Shown here: positions 24,494 through 31,600 of the stretch, one piece after another
Layout: every line of letters begins with the position of its first letter
How positions within the stretch are numbered: position 1 is the stretch's first letter
DNA from: JBDKGH01 sp039798265
Lineage (GTDB): Bacteria > Bacteroidota > Bacteroidia > Flavobacteriales_D > Sanyastnellaceae
Direction: 5' to 3'
DNA length: 64,000 bases
Assembly: GCA_039798265.1 (NCBI GenBank)
Contig: JBDKGH010000029.1
Span: 1-64,000, forward strand
The notes under the pieces: generated by a model
The model's input: only the letters and a program-made list of their open reading frames with translations
Database searches by the model: none
What the model was told of the DNA's origin: nothing
Position numbers and translations under genes: made by a program

Positions 24494-24856
24494 ATGGCCC
24501 TCAAGAGGATTATTAAAGATTACAAAACCATTACCCAAGAGCACGTTGATCTCATTAATCAACACTATCCTAACGGATTTGAAAATGAGAACCTCGTATC
24601 GTTTGTTACACCAAAAGGTGAATTCATCAAAGCCTTGGAAATCCGCACGGAAGACACGATCTACTTGTTCAAAATAGACAAGAACATGAAAGTGGATGAT
24701 GAAGGGGATTCGGACAATGATGGATTGCCAATGGGAGAATTTGATTCTTTCAAAGGCGATAACGACGATAGCGACGACGACAACGATAGCGACGACGACA
24801 ACGACGATACTGCTGCTGACGATGATGGCGGCGGTAACGATGAGGACGAGGACTAA
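24494..24856 (+). CDS. Small protein with an Asp-rich tail, unknown function
   Basis: 120 residues. The first 70 or so (KRIIKDYKTITQEHVDLINQ, then YPNGFENENLVSFVT and IRTEDTIYLFKID) look folded and resemble a conserved Bacteroidota family I cannot assign. From about residue 75 the chain is almost only Asp, Asn, Ser and Gly, with DSDDDN repeated. The tail is encoded by an exact 18-base tandem duplication (24767-24802), so its length may vary between strains. An acidic disordered tail could bind cations or basic proteins. It follows the deoxyhypusine-synthase-like gene by 12 bases but has its own promoter. Confidence 0.8.
   Translation: MALKRIIKDYKTITQEHVDLINQHYPNGFENENLVSFVTPKGEFIKALEIRTEDTIYLFKIDKNMKVDDEGDSDNDGLPMGEFDSFKGDNDDSDDDNDSDDDNDDTAADDDGGGNDEDED
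24767..24802 (+). repeat. 18-base tandem repeat, two exact copies
   Basis: GATAGCGACGACGACAAC occurs twice end to end, with a partial third copy of similar triplets around it. In frame it encodes Asp-Ser-Asp-Asp-Asp-Asn units of the acidic tail. Confidence 0.9.
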
Positions 24857-24886
24857 TTTTCTCCTGCCCTTCGCATTGATGATATT

Positions 24887-24907
24887 CAATTGCATGCATT
24901 GCAATTG
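24887..24907. repeat. Perfect inverted repeat, CAATTGCA-N5-TGCAATTG
   Basis: Eight-base arms around five bases (TGCAT), just before the terminator at 24914-24943. It has no T run of its own; it may be an mRNA 3' end stem or a protein-binding site. Confidence 0.6.
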
Positions 24908-24913
24908 ACCAAG

Positions 24914-24943
24914 AAACCTGCACCTCAGCGTGCAGGTTTTTTT
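24914..24943 (+). terminator. Intrinsic terminator after the acidic protein gene
   Basis: ACCTGCAC and GTGCAGGT form a stem with loop CTCAGC and a run of seven T. Confidence 0.88.
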
Positions 24944-24961
24944 ATTTGTACTTTCCCCTTC

Positions 24962-24970
24962 TAATCTTTG
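24962..24970 (+). promoter_or_regulatory. -7-like box TAATCTTTG before the EI24 gene
   Basis: Nine-base variant (TA-N3-TTTG) ending four bases (CCAC) before ATG 24975. The spacing agrees with the other leaderless cases, but the extra base and poor -33 make it weaker. Confidence 0.35.
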
Positions 24971-24974
24971 CCAC

Positions 24975-25787
24975 ATGGCCGCTAAAAATTCCTTTTTTAC
25001 AGGATTTGACTCTTGCTTCAAAGCATGGAAACTCATCAGCCGATATGGGCTTTGGCATTTTTTTCTTTACCCCATTGCCCTTACCGTATTACTCGGAATG
25101 GGCATTAGCGCACTTCTACACGACCAAATTGATACGTGGGTAAAAAGCCTCGGGCCCTTCATGCACATTGAGCCTCTGCACACGAAAGACTGGAAAGAAG
25201 TGGCCATCACCTTTTGGAATGAACTGTCATCTGCGGCTCTTCGCATTTTACTCTGGATAACAGCATTGCTGATTTATTGGAAAATTTCCAAGTATCTCGT
25301 TTTGATGCTCATGTCGCCGGTGATGGCTTATTTAAGCGAAAAAACAGAATTTCTAATCACCGGAAAAACCTATCCTTTTTCCATCAAGACTTTCTTCTTG
25401 AATGCCGCGAGAGGAATGCTCATTAGCTCTCGAAATTTTTTCCTTGAGATGCTTCTTCTCTTCGCTCTGCTGGCCATTGATTTGGGCATTTCCTTTTTCT
25501 TCGCACCTGCCTCCATTATCATTACACCTGCTGTAGCCATCCTTTCTTTTTTGATCAGCACCTACTTTTATGGTTTTTCCATGTTTGACTATATCAGCGA
25601 GCGAAAAGGGCAATCGATTCAACAAAGCACCGCTTATATGCGCAGTCACCAGCGCATGGTAGTAGGCAATGGTACTGCCTTCGCGTTGTTCCGTTGGATA
25701 CCACTTATAGGTAATCCAATAGCCATTGTTACCTGCACCATTGGTGCGGTAATCGCTTGGAACGAAAATGAAAAAATTAGTGGATGA
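24975..25787 (+). CDS. EI24/CysZ-like membrane protein
   Basis: 270 residues from ATG 24975, which is where family sequence begins (MAAKNSFFTGFDSCFKAWKL). About four to five membrane helices; the final FALFRWIPLIGNPIAIVTCTIGA and the YMRSHQRMVVGNG-like region mark the EI24 domain (CysZ in Enterobacteria is a sulfate permease of this fold). Bacteroidota members are of unknown substrate. The last 11 bases overlap the end of the convergent secreted pseudo-protease gene. Confidence 0.8.
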   Translation: MAAKNSFFTGFDSCFKAWKLISRYGLWHFFLYPIALTVLLGMGISALLHDQIDTWVKSLGPFMHIEPLHTKDWKEVAITFWNELSSAALRILLWITALLIYWKISKYLVLMLMSPVMAYLSEKTEFLITGKTYPFSIKTFFLNAARGMLISSRNFFLEMLLLFALLAIDLGISFFFAPASIIITPAVAILSFLISTYFYGFSMFDYISERKGQSIQQSTAYMRSHQRMVVGNGTAFALFRWIPLIGNPIAIVTCTIGAVIAWNENEKISG

Positions 25788-27330
25788 TTACGCGAGACGT
25801 ATTCAAGGAGCTCTTTTGGCCGATTTGGAAAATATAATTTCCACTCTCCAAGAAAGAAACATCTAGGCGAGGACTAGAAGGATAAAGCGTAACCACATAC
25901 CTTCCCATGGCATCATAAATAGCAATATAGTCCACCGCTTCGCCGCTGTTGTTTTGTAAATACAAACTGCCTGCGCTAGGGTTAGGGAAAAGCACCAATG
26001 GTGCAATACTCACAGTCTGTTCGGGGGCATATTCAGAATACAACCCAGAAATACTAATGCTGTTGCGATTGATGGGATCGAGGAAGGATTTGAAGGTATT
26101 CCACGCATCGCTGATACTAGCGAAAGAATCGCGGCCATTGTTTGAGCAGCCCAAATTGCCTCCCACAAAAAATCCGATGATTTGATTATTGGCCGAGAAG
26201 AGCGGACTACCGATAGATCCAGCGAATGTGCTGCCGCTGTCCCATTCATCTACATCGTATTTAATCTGACCATTCATGTACATCCGAATCAAGTTTCCAT
26301 TGAAATAGGAAACACTCTGTACCGCTCCAAAGGCATGCTGAATGCAGGTGAAACGTTGCGAATTGGCTAGATACAATTCCCAACCAGAGTAAAAAACATC
26401 CCATGTTTTCTTGGGTGTCTGTTTGGTTTGTATCAGACTTAAGCCTGTTACCTCATCGAGGGCTAAAATGTCAGCACCGCATAAAGCGTGGTCCCAACAG
26501 GCAAATTCTTCTTCACATGAATTCTGAGCATAATCCAATACGAATACCCACTGCTGCGGTTCTCCCATCAAAGATTCCGTAGCTGTAATCATATAAGGTG
26601 TGCCATCAAACTTCGAGTTGTTAACGAATGCGCCAGTGGCCAAACGTTGACCGTTATCTACGATCATCATCGCAACTGAAGCTGCTCCATCGCGCAAAGG
26701 TTTTGCGCTATTCTGGTGCTCAAAAGATCGCAGGCACTGCGTTTGTTGACCGAACGATTCGCTGTCCACATGCTTGTAGGCACGAGCTACAGAATTGATC
26801 ATCAACGAACCTTCACCTCTGTTGTCGAGGGGCTCGTAGTATTCTATAATAATGGACTGTCCGGCAAGGGGAACGATGCTCATTTGACCATCGGTACTGC
26901 TGACAGGCGGATTGATAGGACCTATTACATCGCTTCTGTCCGAAGCATATACGTATAACTTCGCTTCTTTAGGAAGACGCAAGCCCGCGAAAGCCACTGA
27001 AAGCGCCAAGGCGTTATCGCAGCGAATGCCGAGCATCCACAAGCGATCACCATTAGGTAAATTGATCCAATGACCGCTGTTTTCTAAGGTAAAATCAACA
27101 TCTGTGGCGGAGGCGAAACGATAAGGCTTGGATTTATTCGACTGAAAATTGTCTTCACTCAGCAACTGGTTCACGTTCATGCTAGGAATCGACTCCCAAA
27201 TAGTAGTTGGAATTACATCATCAGACAAAAACCAACTATACGGCGTGCCTTCACGCGACAACTGGCCTTCAGAAACGAGGGCTAGCGAAGCGCTGAAAAC
27301 AACACTCAGTATTAATTTTAGTCGAAGCAT
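25777..27330 (-). CDS. Secreted pseudo-protease of the lysyl-endopeptidase type with T9SS tail
   Basis: 517 residues from ATG 27330. A signal peptide (LRLKLILSVVFSASLALVSEG), an N-terminal beta-rich region, a trypsin-like domain (about 205-420) and a T9SS sorting tail (about 449-517; VLFPNPSAGSLYLQN). The fold is recognised from TPYMITAT, YSGWE, EWDSGST and SPLFSANNQIIGF, all typical of Bacteroidota lysyl endopeptidases. But the catalytic His segment (normally TANHC) reads TATES (249-253), the Asp strand (SDFTLL-type) reads TGLSL, and the nucleophile motif GSSGSP reads GSIGSP (Ile 373). All three catalytic positions are replaced, so it is probably a non-enzymatic binding or decoy protein. It is divergent from a Kazal-inhibitor gene. 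Confidence 0.85.
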   Translation of the reverse strand: MLRLKLILSVVFSASLALVSEGQLSREGTPYSWFLSDDVIPTTIWESIPSMNVNQLLSEDNFQSNKSKPYRFASATDVDFTLENSGHWINLPNGDRLWMLGIRCDNALALSVAFAGLRLPKEAKLYVYASDRSDVIGPINPPVSSTDGQMSIVPLAGQSIIIEYYEPLDNRGEGSLMINSVARAYKHVDSESFGQQTQCLRSFEHQNSAKPLRDGAASVAMMIVDNGQRLATGAFVNNSKFDGTPYMITATESLMGEPQQWVFVLDYAQNSCEEEFACWDHALCGADILALDEVTGLSLIQTKQTPKKTWDVFYSGWELYLANSQRFTCIQHAFGAVQSVSYFNGNLIRMYMNGQIKYDVDEWDSGSTFAGSIGSPLFSANNQIIGFFVGGNLGCSNNGRDSFASISDAWNTFKSFLDPINRNSISISGLYSEYAPEQTVSIAPLVLFPNPSAGSLYLQNNSGEAVDYIAIYDAMGRYVVTLYPSSPRLDVSFLESGNYIFQIGQKSSLNTSRVIIH

Positions 27331-27447
27331 TCGAGAATTACAGGTAATGTACACTCGTACAGACGCTAAGGTAACAAATAATTTACATTGGCAAGCTTAA
27401 TTTTTCAAGATTAATTCACATGAGTGTGCAACCTTTCTTGCTCCATT

Positions 27448-27461
27448 TTGATCTAAATCAA
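27448..27461. promoter_or_regulatory. FNR-type palindrome TTGATCTAAATCAA
   Basis: Exact match to TTGAT-N4-ATCAA, in the 155-base intergenic region between the divergent pseudo-protease and Kazal genes, 24 bases upstream of the Kazal ATG. A second exact copy of this pattern lies before ubiE. Confidence 0.5.
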
Positions 27462-27485
27462 ACACTACATGCTTCAACCTTTTAA

Positions 27486-28661
27486 ATGAGAATAGTACTA
27501 CTTACCCTTTTAACACTCGCGCTCTCTCCTTATTTATCCGCACAATCAGGTTGTGTTGACGAAACCCTGATTAATCAAAACGCCATTTGTCCAGCCATTT
27601 GGGCTCCTGTTTGTGGCTGTGATGGTGTCACCTATGCAAACGATTGCGAAGCTGTTAATTACGGCGGCGTCACCTCATTTACCCAGGGTGAATGTGCGAT
27701 CGAAGTAGTCACCTGCGATACCCTCCCGAATGCCGACTTCGGTGATTGTGATATGGCCCTCGGTTGGGCCATGACCAACAACGGTTGCCAATTCATCAGC
27801 GGGTGCGGCTACACAGATGTCAATGGCATAGACTACAGCTCCTATTTTTTCCAAAGCTCTTACCAATGCAATAGCCAATGCCTCGGTGATACCACCGTAG
27901 TGGTTGACTGCATCGACAGCACGCTTATTGACCTCAACATCATGTGCCCCGCTATTTGGGATCCTGTGTGCGGATGCGATGGCATTACGTATAGCAACGC
28001 CTGCACAGCCACTAACCACAATGGCGTTATCAGTTATACGATGGGCGAGTGTGGCAGCACGCAACAGTTTTGCTTTGATGTTGGCAACATCGACTTCGGT
28101 CTCTGCGATATGGCGATGGGATTTGCCTATCTCAACGGAAGCTGCACCATGGTCAGCGGTTGTGGATACATCATCGACAACATCGATTATTCTCCTTGGT
28201 TTTATCAAAACATTGACGACTGCCTTGGCGCTTGCGAGGGTTTTCAGCAAGATTGTATCAATCCGGCTGTGATGAATCAAGCGCTCAAATGCGCTCCTTC
28301 TGATGCACCTGTCTGCGGATGCGATGGCAACACTTATGTCAACTCTTGCACTGCTTTCTACTATTATGGTATTACTTCTTGGACGAACGGACCTTGCGAG
28401 GGAAACAACATAGTAAATGCAGAAGCTCAGGTGCTTCTTTTCCCCAATCCAGCGCACGATGTATTGCAGTTTGAATTACCGAACGCGCTATCCGGTATCT
28501 ATCGCATTTTCGATGCCCAAGGAAAATTGATGATGGAAAACAATTTACCCGCTCAAGTAAAGGGAAGCATCACATTGCATGACTTACCCATTGGATTTTA
28601 TACGCTTTTGATCACCGATAAAAACGGTATCAACTATCGTCGGGCTTTCCTGAAAAACTAA
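27486..28661 (+). CDS. Secreted protein with three Kazal-like domains and a T9SS tail
   Basis: 391 residues: signal peptide, Kazal 1 (Cys 23-70), spacer domain A (about 77-132), Kazal 2 (142-189), spacer domain B (196-250), Kazal 3 (257-304) and a T9SS tail (about 316-391; VLLFPNPAHDVLQF). Each Kazal unit has the PVCGCDG-x-TY-x-N-x-C core. The P1 residue (second after the second Cys) is Ala in units 1 and 2 and Pro in unit 3, so units 1-2 look elastase-like. The spacers repeat DFGxCDMAxG and SGCGY and are unknown to me. The protein is exported and attached or released by T9SS. It faces the pseudo-protease gene across a shared regulatory region. Confidence 0.88.
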   Translation: MRIVLLTLLTLALSPYLSAQSGCVDETLINQNAICPAIWAPVCGCDGVTYANDCEAVNYGGVTSFTQGECAIEVVTCDTLPNADFGDCDMALGWAMTNNGCQFISGCGYTDVNGIDYSSYFFQSSYQCNSQCLGDTTVVVDCIDSTLIDLNIMCPAIWDPVCGCDGITYSNACTATNHNGVISYTMGECGSTQQFCFDVGNIDFGLCDMAMGFAYLNGSCTMVSGCGYIIDNIDYSPWFYQNIDDCLGACEGFQQDCINPAVMNQALKCAPSDAPVCGCDGNTYVNSCTAFYYYGITSWTNGPCEGNNIVNAEAQVLLFPNPAHDVLQFELPNALSGIYRIFDAQGKLMMENNLPAQVKGSITLHDLPIGFYTLLITDKNGINYRRAFLKN

Positions 28662-28681
28662 TGCTCGACTAACTCTAGTAG

Positions 28682-28718
28682 AGGCTCCTACACCTTCGGG
28701 TTGGGAGCCTTTATTTTT
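28682..28718 (+). terminator. Intrinsic terminator after the Kazal gene
   Basis: AGGCTCC and GGAGCCT form a stem followed by TTTATTTTTTT. The stem covers the last codons of the convergent MMPL gene. Confidence 0.8.
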
Positions 28719-30961
28719 TTCCGGTAAAAGGCCATTACAATCAAGGGAGAAAAAAGCAACTCCGCAATAATGGCGATAAACAAGGTAAGACTGATCAAAA
28801 GACCGATGTAAAATGTGCCAAGAAAATCGGAGAATATCAAGGTCAAAAAACCTCCACTCAAAATAAGAGTGGTAACAATCATGGCTTTTCCAGTGGTTAA
28901 AAAAGTGCGCTTTACGGCATAATTGACACTTAGTCCTTCGCCCAACAAGGTGCGTACTCGCGCTAAAAAATGAACCGTATCATCGACAGCTATTCCAAAT
29001 GCAATATTGAAAATGATGGAGGTGGAAACCTTGATTGGAATGCCCGCAAATCCCATGATTCCTGCTACTATCAGCAGTGGTATCAAGTTCGGTATAATGG
29101 TGAGCAAAACCATCTTAAATGATTTGTAAACCACTCCCATCACCAATCCGATGCACACCACTGAAAGCAAAAGATCCAAAACTAAATTATCGACCAAGAG
29201 ACGGTTATTTACATCGATCAAATGCGCCGTTCCTGTTATTTCAATAGTGTAATCTGATTGCCGTTGATTGGCCACAAATTGATTCAACTGTACATTCAAA
29301 GCATCATAATGCTGCCTTCCCAAGTCAGCAACTTTTCCGCTTACGCGATACCATCGTTTATCATCATTGACAAAAAGAGAAGTCAGTTGCTTGGCCTCTT
29401 TGCGATGCAAAAATTTGACGATCTGATCGATCTCTTCTTGCGTTTCAGGTATTCTGTAAAACTCATTATCGCCTCCGTTCAGCGTTTTGTTTACTGATTT
29501 GATGAGGGTATTGATAGACACCAAACTGCCTACACCATATTGTTTTTCTAAAAAAGTATCGAGCGACTCTAAGCGAAGCAACACCTCTCTTTTGTAAAGG
29601 GTTTCTTCGTCTTTCAACTTCACGGCTAATTCAAATGGGCGACAACCAGCGAATGAATTCTCCATGAAAACAAACTCTTTTTTCAACGGATGATCATCGC
29701 GTAAATCTTCTAGCATCAAGTTATCTACTTTGATGGTTGAAATACCGTAAAGACTAATCGCTACAACAGCCACTCCCAATATTGCCACTCGGCGACGGCG
29801 GCGAAGCAAGGCCATGAAAAAACGATGAAGTTTGCTTGTCCAAAAATCATCACTCATGGCATATTCATTCATCCGTTTGGGTTGGGCAAGAATGAGGATG
29901 GCAGGAAGCATGCTGTAGGTTAAGCCATAAGCCAACAATACCCCTACTGAGGTGTACACGCCAAAATCGGATATGGGTTTTATATTAGAAAAAACCAAGG
30001 TCATGAAACCGATGGCTGTAGTAAGCGCTGTTAAGAAAGTGGCTAGACGAATGGATTTAAAAGCATACCGAATGGCCTCCATTTTTTCCTTCCCATTGCG
30101 CAGCTCTTGCATGTATTTGGTTAATACGTGCACACTGTCGCTCATTCCCACTACGAAAATGATGGTGGGTAAAATGGTCATCATCAAATCAAGATCCTTT
30201 CCGATGATTTTCACAAACCCCATGGTCCAGATGATGGACATCAAAACGACGAGCGTAGGTATGATAACACCCCAACCAGATCGGAAGGCGATGAAGAGAA
30301 AAATAATGGTCAGCACCAAACTCATGCCGATGAAGAGAGCAAGCTCTTTCACCATCATTTCAACGTACATCTTTTGGCCCAAAGCGCGACCGATGACGTG
30401 TGTTTTGTCAAATTGGTATTTACTTACAACAGCCGAAACATCCTCGGCTAGTTGATCACTTTTTTCCTTCGAAAGCCGTTGCTCATGTTTCATGTTGATA
30501 GCGAGCGATTTTCCATCTTCACTCACAAACACACCCACCATGGCTGGTGAAGTATAAATCTTCGCTGAATCCGCCGCATAACTAGAAGGATCGTCAATGC
30601 GAAGTAGTTTCGAACGGAACAAAGAACCCATAAAAGGATCGCGGGTTACCTCTTCCATTTCGGTGATCGAAAGTACCTCCTTCATGTGAGGCACTTTTTT
30701 TAGATCGTTCGTCAGGCTATCTACACGGCTCAAAAAGTCTTGTCGAAAGATGCCATCGGTTTCTTCCAACGCCACAAAAAAGAAGTCGTTGTCTGTTTCA
30801 AAGGTTTCTCGGTACTCGAGAAAAAAATCAGTGTCCGCGCTATTCTGCGGGAAATACGATTCGAAGTCGTAGTTTACCTTGAGGCGAGAAATAAGATAAA
30901 CGCAACCAAGCGTTATCAAAGCAATGCCAATCAATACCAAAATTCCCGTCCTGCGCGTCAT
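28688..30961 (-). CDS. RND/MMPL-family exporter with two sterol-sensing-like domains
   Basis: 757 residues. A TM helix near the N-terminus, a large periplasmic loop, five helices, a second TM helix around 385-405, another large loop and five more helices: the duplicated RND layout. Each half has the family's GMSDSVHVLTKY or AVDDTVHFLARVR motif. Related proteins (MMPL, hopanoid transporter HpnN) export lipids or lipophilic molecules using proton motive force; the substrate here is unknown. A consensus promoter lies upstream (TTG-N19-TACATTTG). No periplasmic adaptor or outer-membrane partner is adjacent. Confidence 0.88.
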   Translation of the reverse strand: MTRRTGILVLIGIALITLGCVYLISRLKVNYDFESYFPQNSADTDFFLEYRETFETDNDFFFVALEETDGIFRQDFLSRVDSLTNDLKKVPHMKEVLSITEMEEVTRDPFMGSLFRSKLLRIDDPSSYAADSAKIYTSPAMVGVFVSEDGKSLAINMKHEQRLSKEKSDQLAEDVSAVVSKYQFDKTHVIGRALGQKMYVEMMVKELALFIGMSLVLTIIFLFIAFRSGWGVIIPTLVVLMSIIWTMGFVKIIGKDLDLMMTILPTIIFVVGMSDSVHVLTKYMQELRNGKEKMEAIRYAFKSIRLATFLTALTTAIGFMTLVFSNIKPISDFGVYTSVGVLLAYGLTYSMLPAILILAQPKRMNEYAMSDDFWTSKLHRFFMALLRRRRRVAILGVAVVAISLYGISTIKVDNLMLEDLRDDHPLKKEFVFMENSFAGCRPFELAVKLKDEETLYKREVLLRLESLDTFLEKQYGVGSLVSINTLIKSVNKTLNGGDNEFYRIPETQEEIDQIVKFLHRKEAKQLTSLFVNDDKRWYRVSGKVADLGRQHYDALNVQLNQFVANQRQSDYTIEITGTAHLIDVNNRLLVDNLVLDLLLSVVCIGLVMGVVYKSFKMVLLTIIPNLIPLLIVAGIMGFAGIPIKVSTSIIFNIAFGIAVDDTVHFLARVRTLLGEGLSVNYAVKRTFLTTGKAMIVTTLILSGGFLTLIFSDFLGTFYIGLLISLTLFIAIIAELLFSPLIVMAFYRKKIKAPNPKV

Positions 30962-30977
30962 ATATAGAATCTTAACT

Positions 30978-31007
30978 CAAATGTACAAGCAACAAGCAAA
31001 GGTTCAA
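30978..31007 (-). promoter_or_regulatory. MMPL gene promoter (TTG-N19-TACATTTG)
   Basis: Minus-strand TTG (31007-31005) and TACATTTG (30985-30978) at consensus spacing, 16 bases before ATG 30961. Confidence 0.65.
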
Positions 31008-31026
31008 TTAGTTCGCATTTTCTAGG

Positions 31027-31055
31027 TAAAAAAAAACGCCCACCAACTGGTGAGC
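31027..31055 (-). terminator. Intrinsic terminator after mscL
   Basis: On the minus strand CGCTCACC-AGTT-GGTGGGCG (8-bp stem with one GU pair) is followed by nine T residues. Confidence 0.85.
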
Positions 31056-31078
31056 GCCTTTTCTAGAAGGGACACTTC

Positions 31079-31507
31079 TTATTTTTTCAAAAGATCTCTG
31101 ATCTCACCCAAAAGCACTTCTTCTTTGGTTGGTGCTGGCGGAGCTGCAGGAGCTTCTTCTTGTTTCTTCTTCATTTTGTTAATGCCTTTCACAACAAGGA
31201 ACATCACAAAGGCAACAATCACAAAATCCAACAATACGGTAATGAAAGCTCCATATTTTACAACTACTGGCTCTACTTTTTCAGTTGTTATTGTACCTGC
31301 AGCATCCACAACTTCTTTGGTGCCTGCTTTGATTTCCCAAACCAATTTTGAAAAGTCTTTTCCAGAGGTCAATAAACCTACTAGAGGCATTACCATACCA
31401 TCTACAAAAGCGGTAACAATTTTACCAAATGCACCCCCCATTACGAAGGCAATGGCCATGTCTACTAGATTGCCGCGAAGAGCAAACTCCTTGAATTCCT
31501 TAAGCAT
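31079..31507 (-). CDS. mscL: Large-conductance mechanosensitive channel MscL
   Basis: 142 residues. FKEFALRGNLVDMAIAFVMG is the MscL N-terminal pore helix, followed by a periplasmic loop carrying a short extra insertion, the second membrane helix (FITVLLDFVIVAFVMFLVV) and a basic/acidic C-terminal helix. Length agrees with the family (about 136). It releases solutes at extreme hypo-osmotic stress. A TATATTTG -7 box lies at 31570-31577, and the leader contains the perfect palindrome TTTAGCTAAA (31535-31544) of unknown meaning. Confidence 0.97.
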   Translation of the reverse strand: MLKEFKEFALRGNLVDMAIAFVMGGAFGKIVTAFVDGMVMPLVGLLTSGKDFSKLVWEIKAGTKEVVDAAGTITTEKVEPVVVKYGAFITVLLDFVIVAFVMFLVVKGINKMKKKQEEAPAAPPAPTKEEVLLGEIRDLLKK

Positions 31508-31569
31508 AATTTTCTGTTTTAGATTAAAAAATGGTTTAGCTAAATAGAGAGAATGTCGAATTCTTAAAA

Positions 31570-31577
31570 CAAATATA
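31570..31577 (-). promoter_or_regulatory. mscL promoter -7 box TATATTTG
   Basis: Exact TAnnTTTG on the minus strand, 62 bases before ATG 31507; the -33 region has only a T-rich stretch. Confidence 0.5.
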
Positions 31578-31600
31578 TCCCATTTTCTAAAAGTGCCGCA

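Noticed and set aside
24395..25036. 213-codon frame antisense to the acidic protein
   Set aside because: Long Val/Ile stretches are the mirror of the Asp-rich tail; no start signal.
27415..27485. Consensus -7 box for the Kazal gene
   Set aside because: No TAnnTTTG or TAnnTTCG lies between the FNR-type site and the ATG, so no promoter is claimed.
27675..28457. 260-residue open frame antisense to the Kazal gene
   Set aside because: It is a shadow of the cysteine-rich repeats of the real gene and its product has no coherent domain.
30050..30455. Long open frames antisense to the MMPL gene (for example 167 codons at 29952-30455)
   Set aside because: Low-complexity Met/Lys-rich product, explained by codon composition of the opposite strand.
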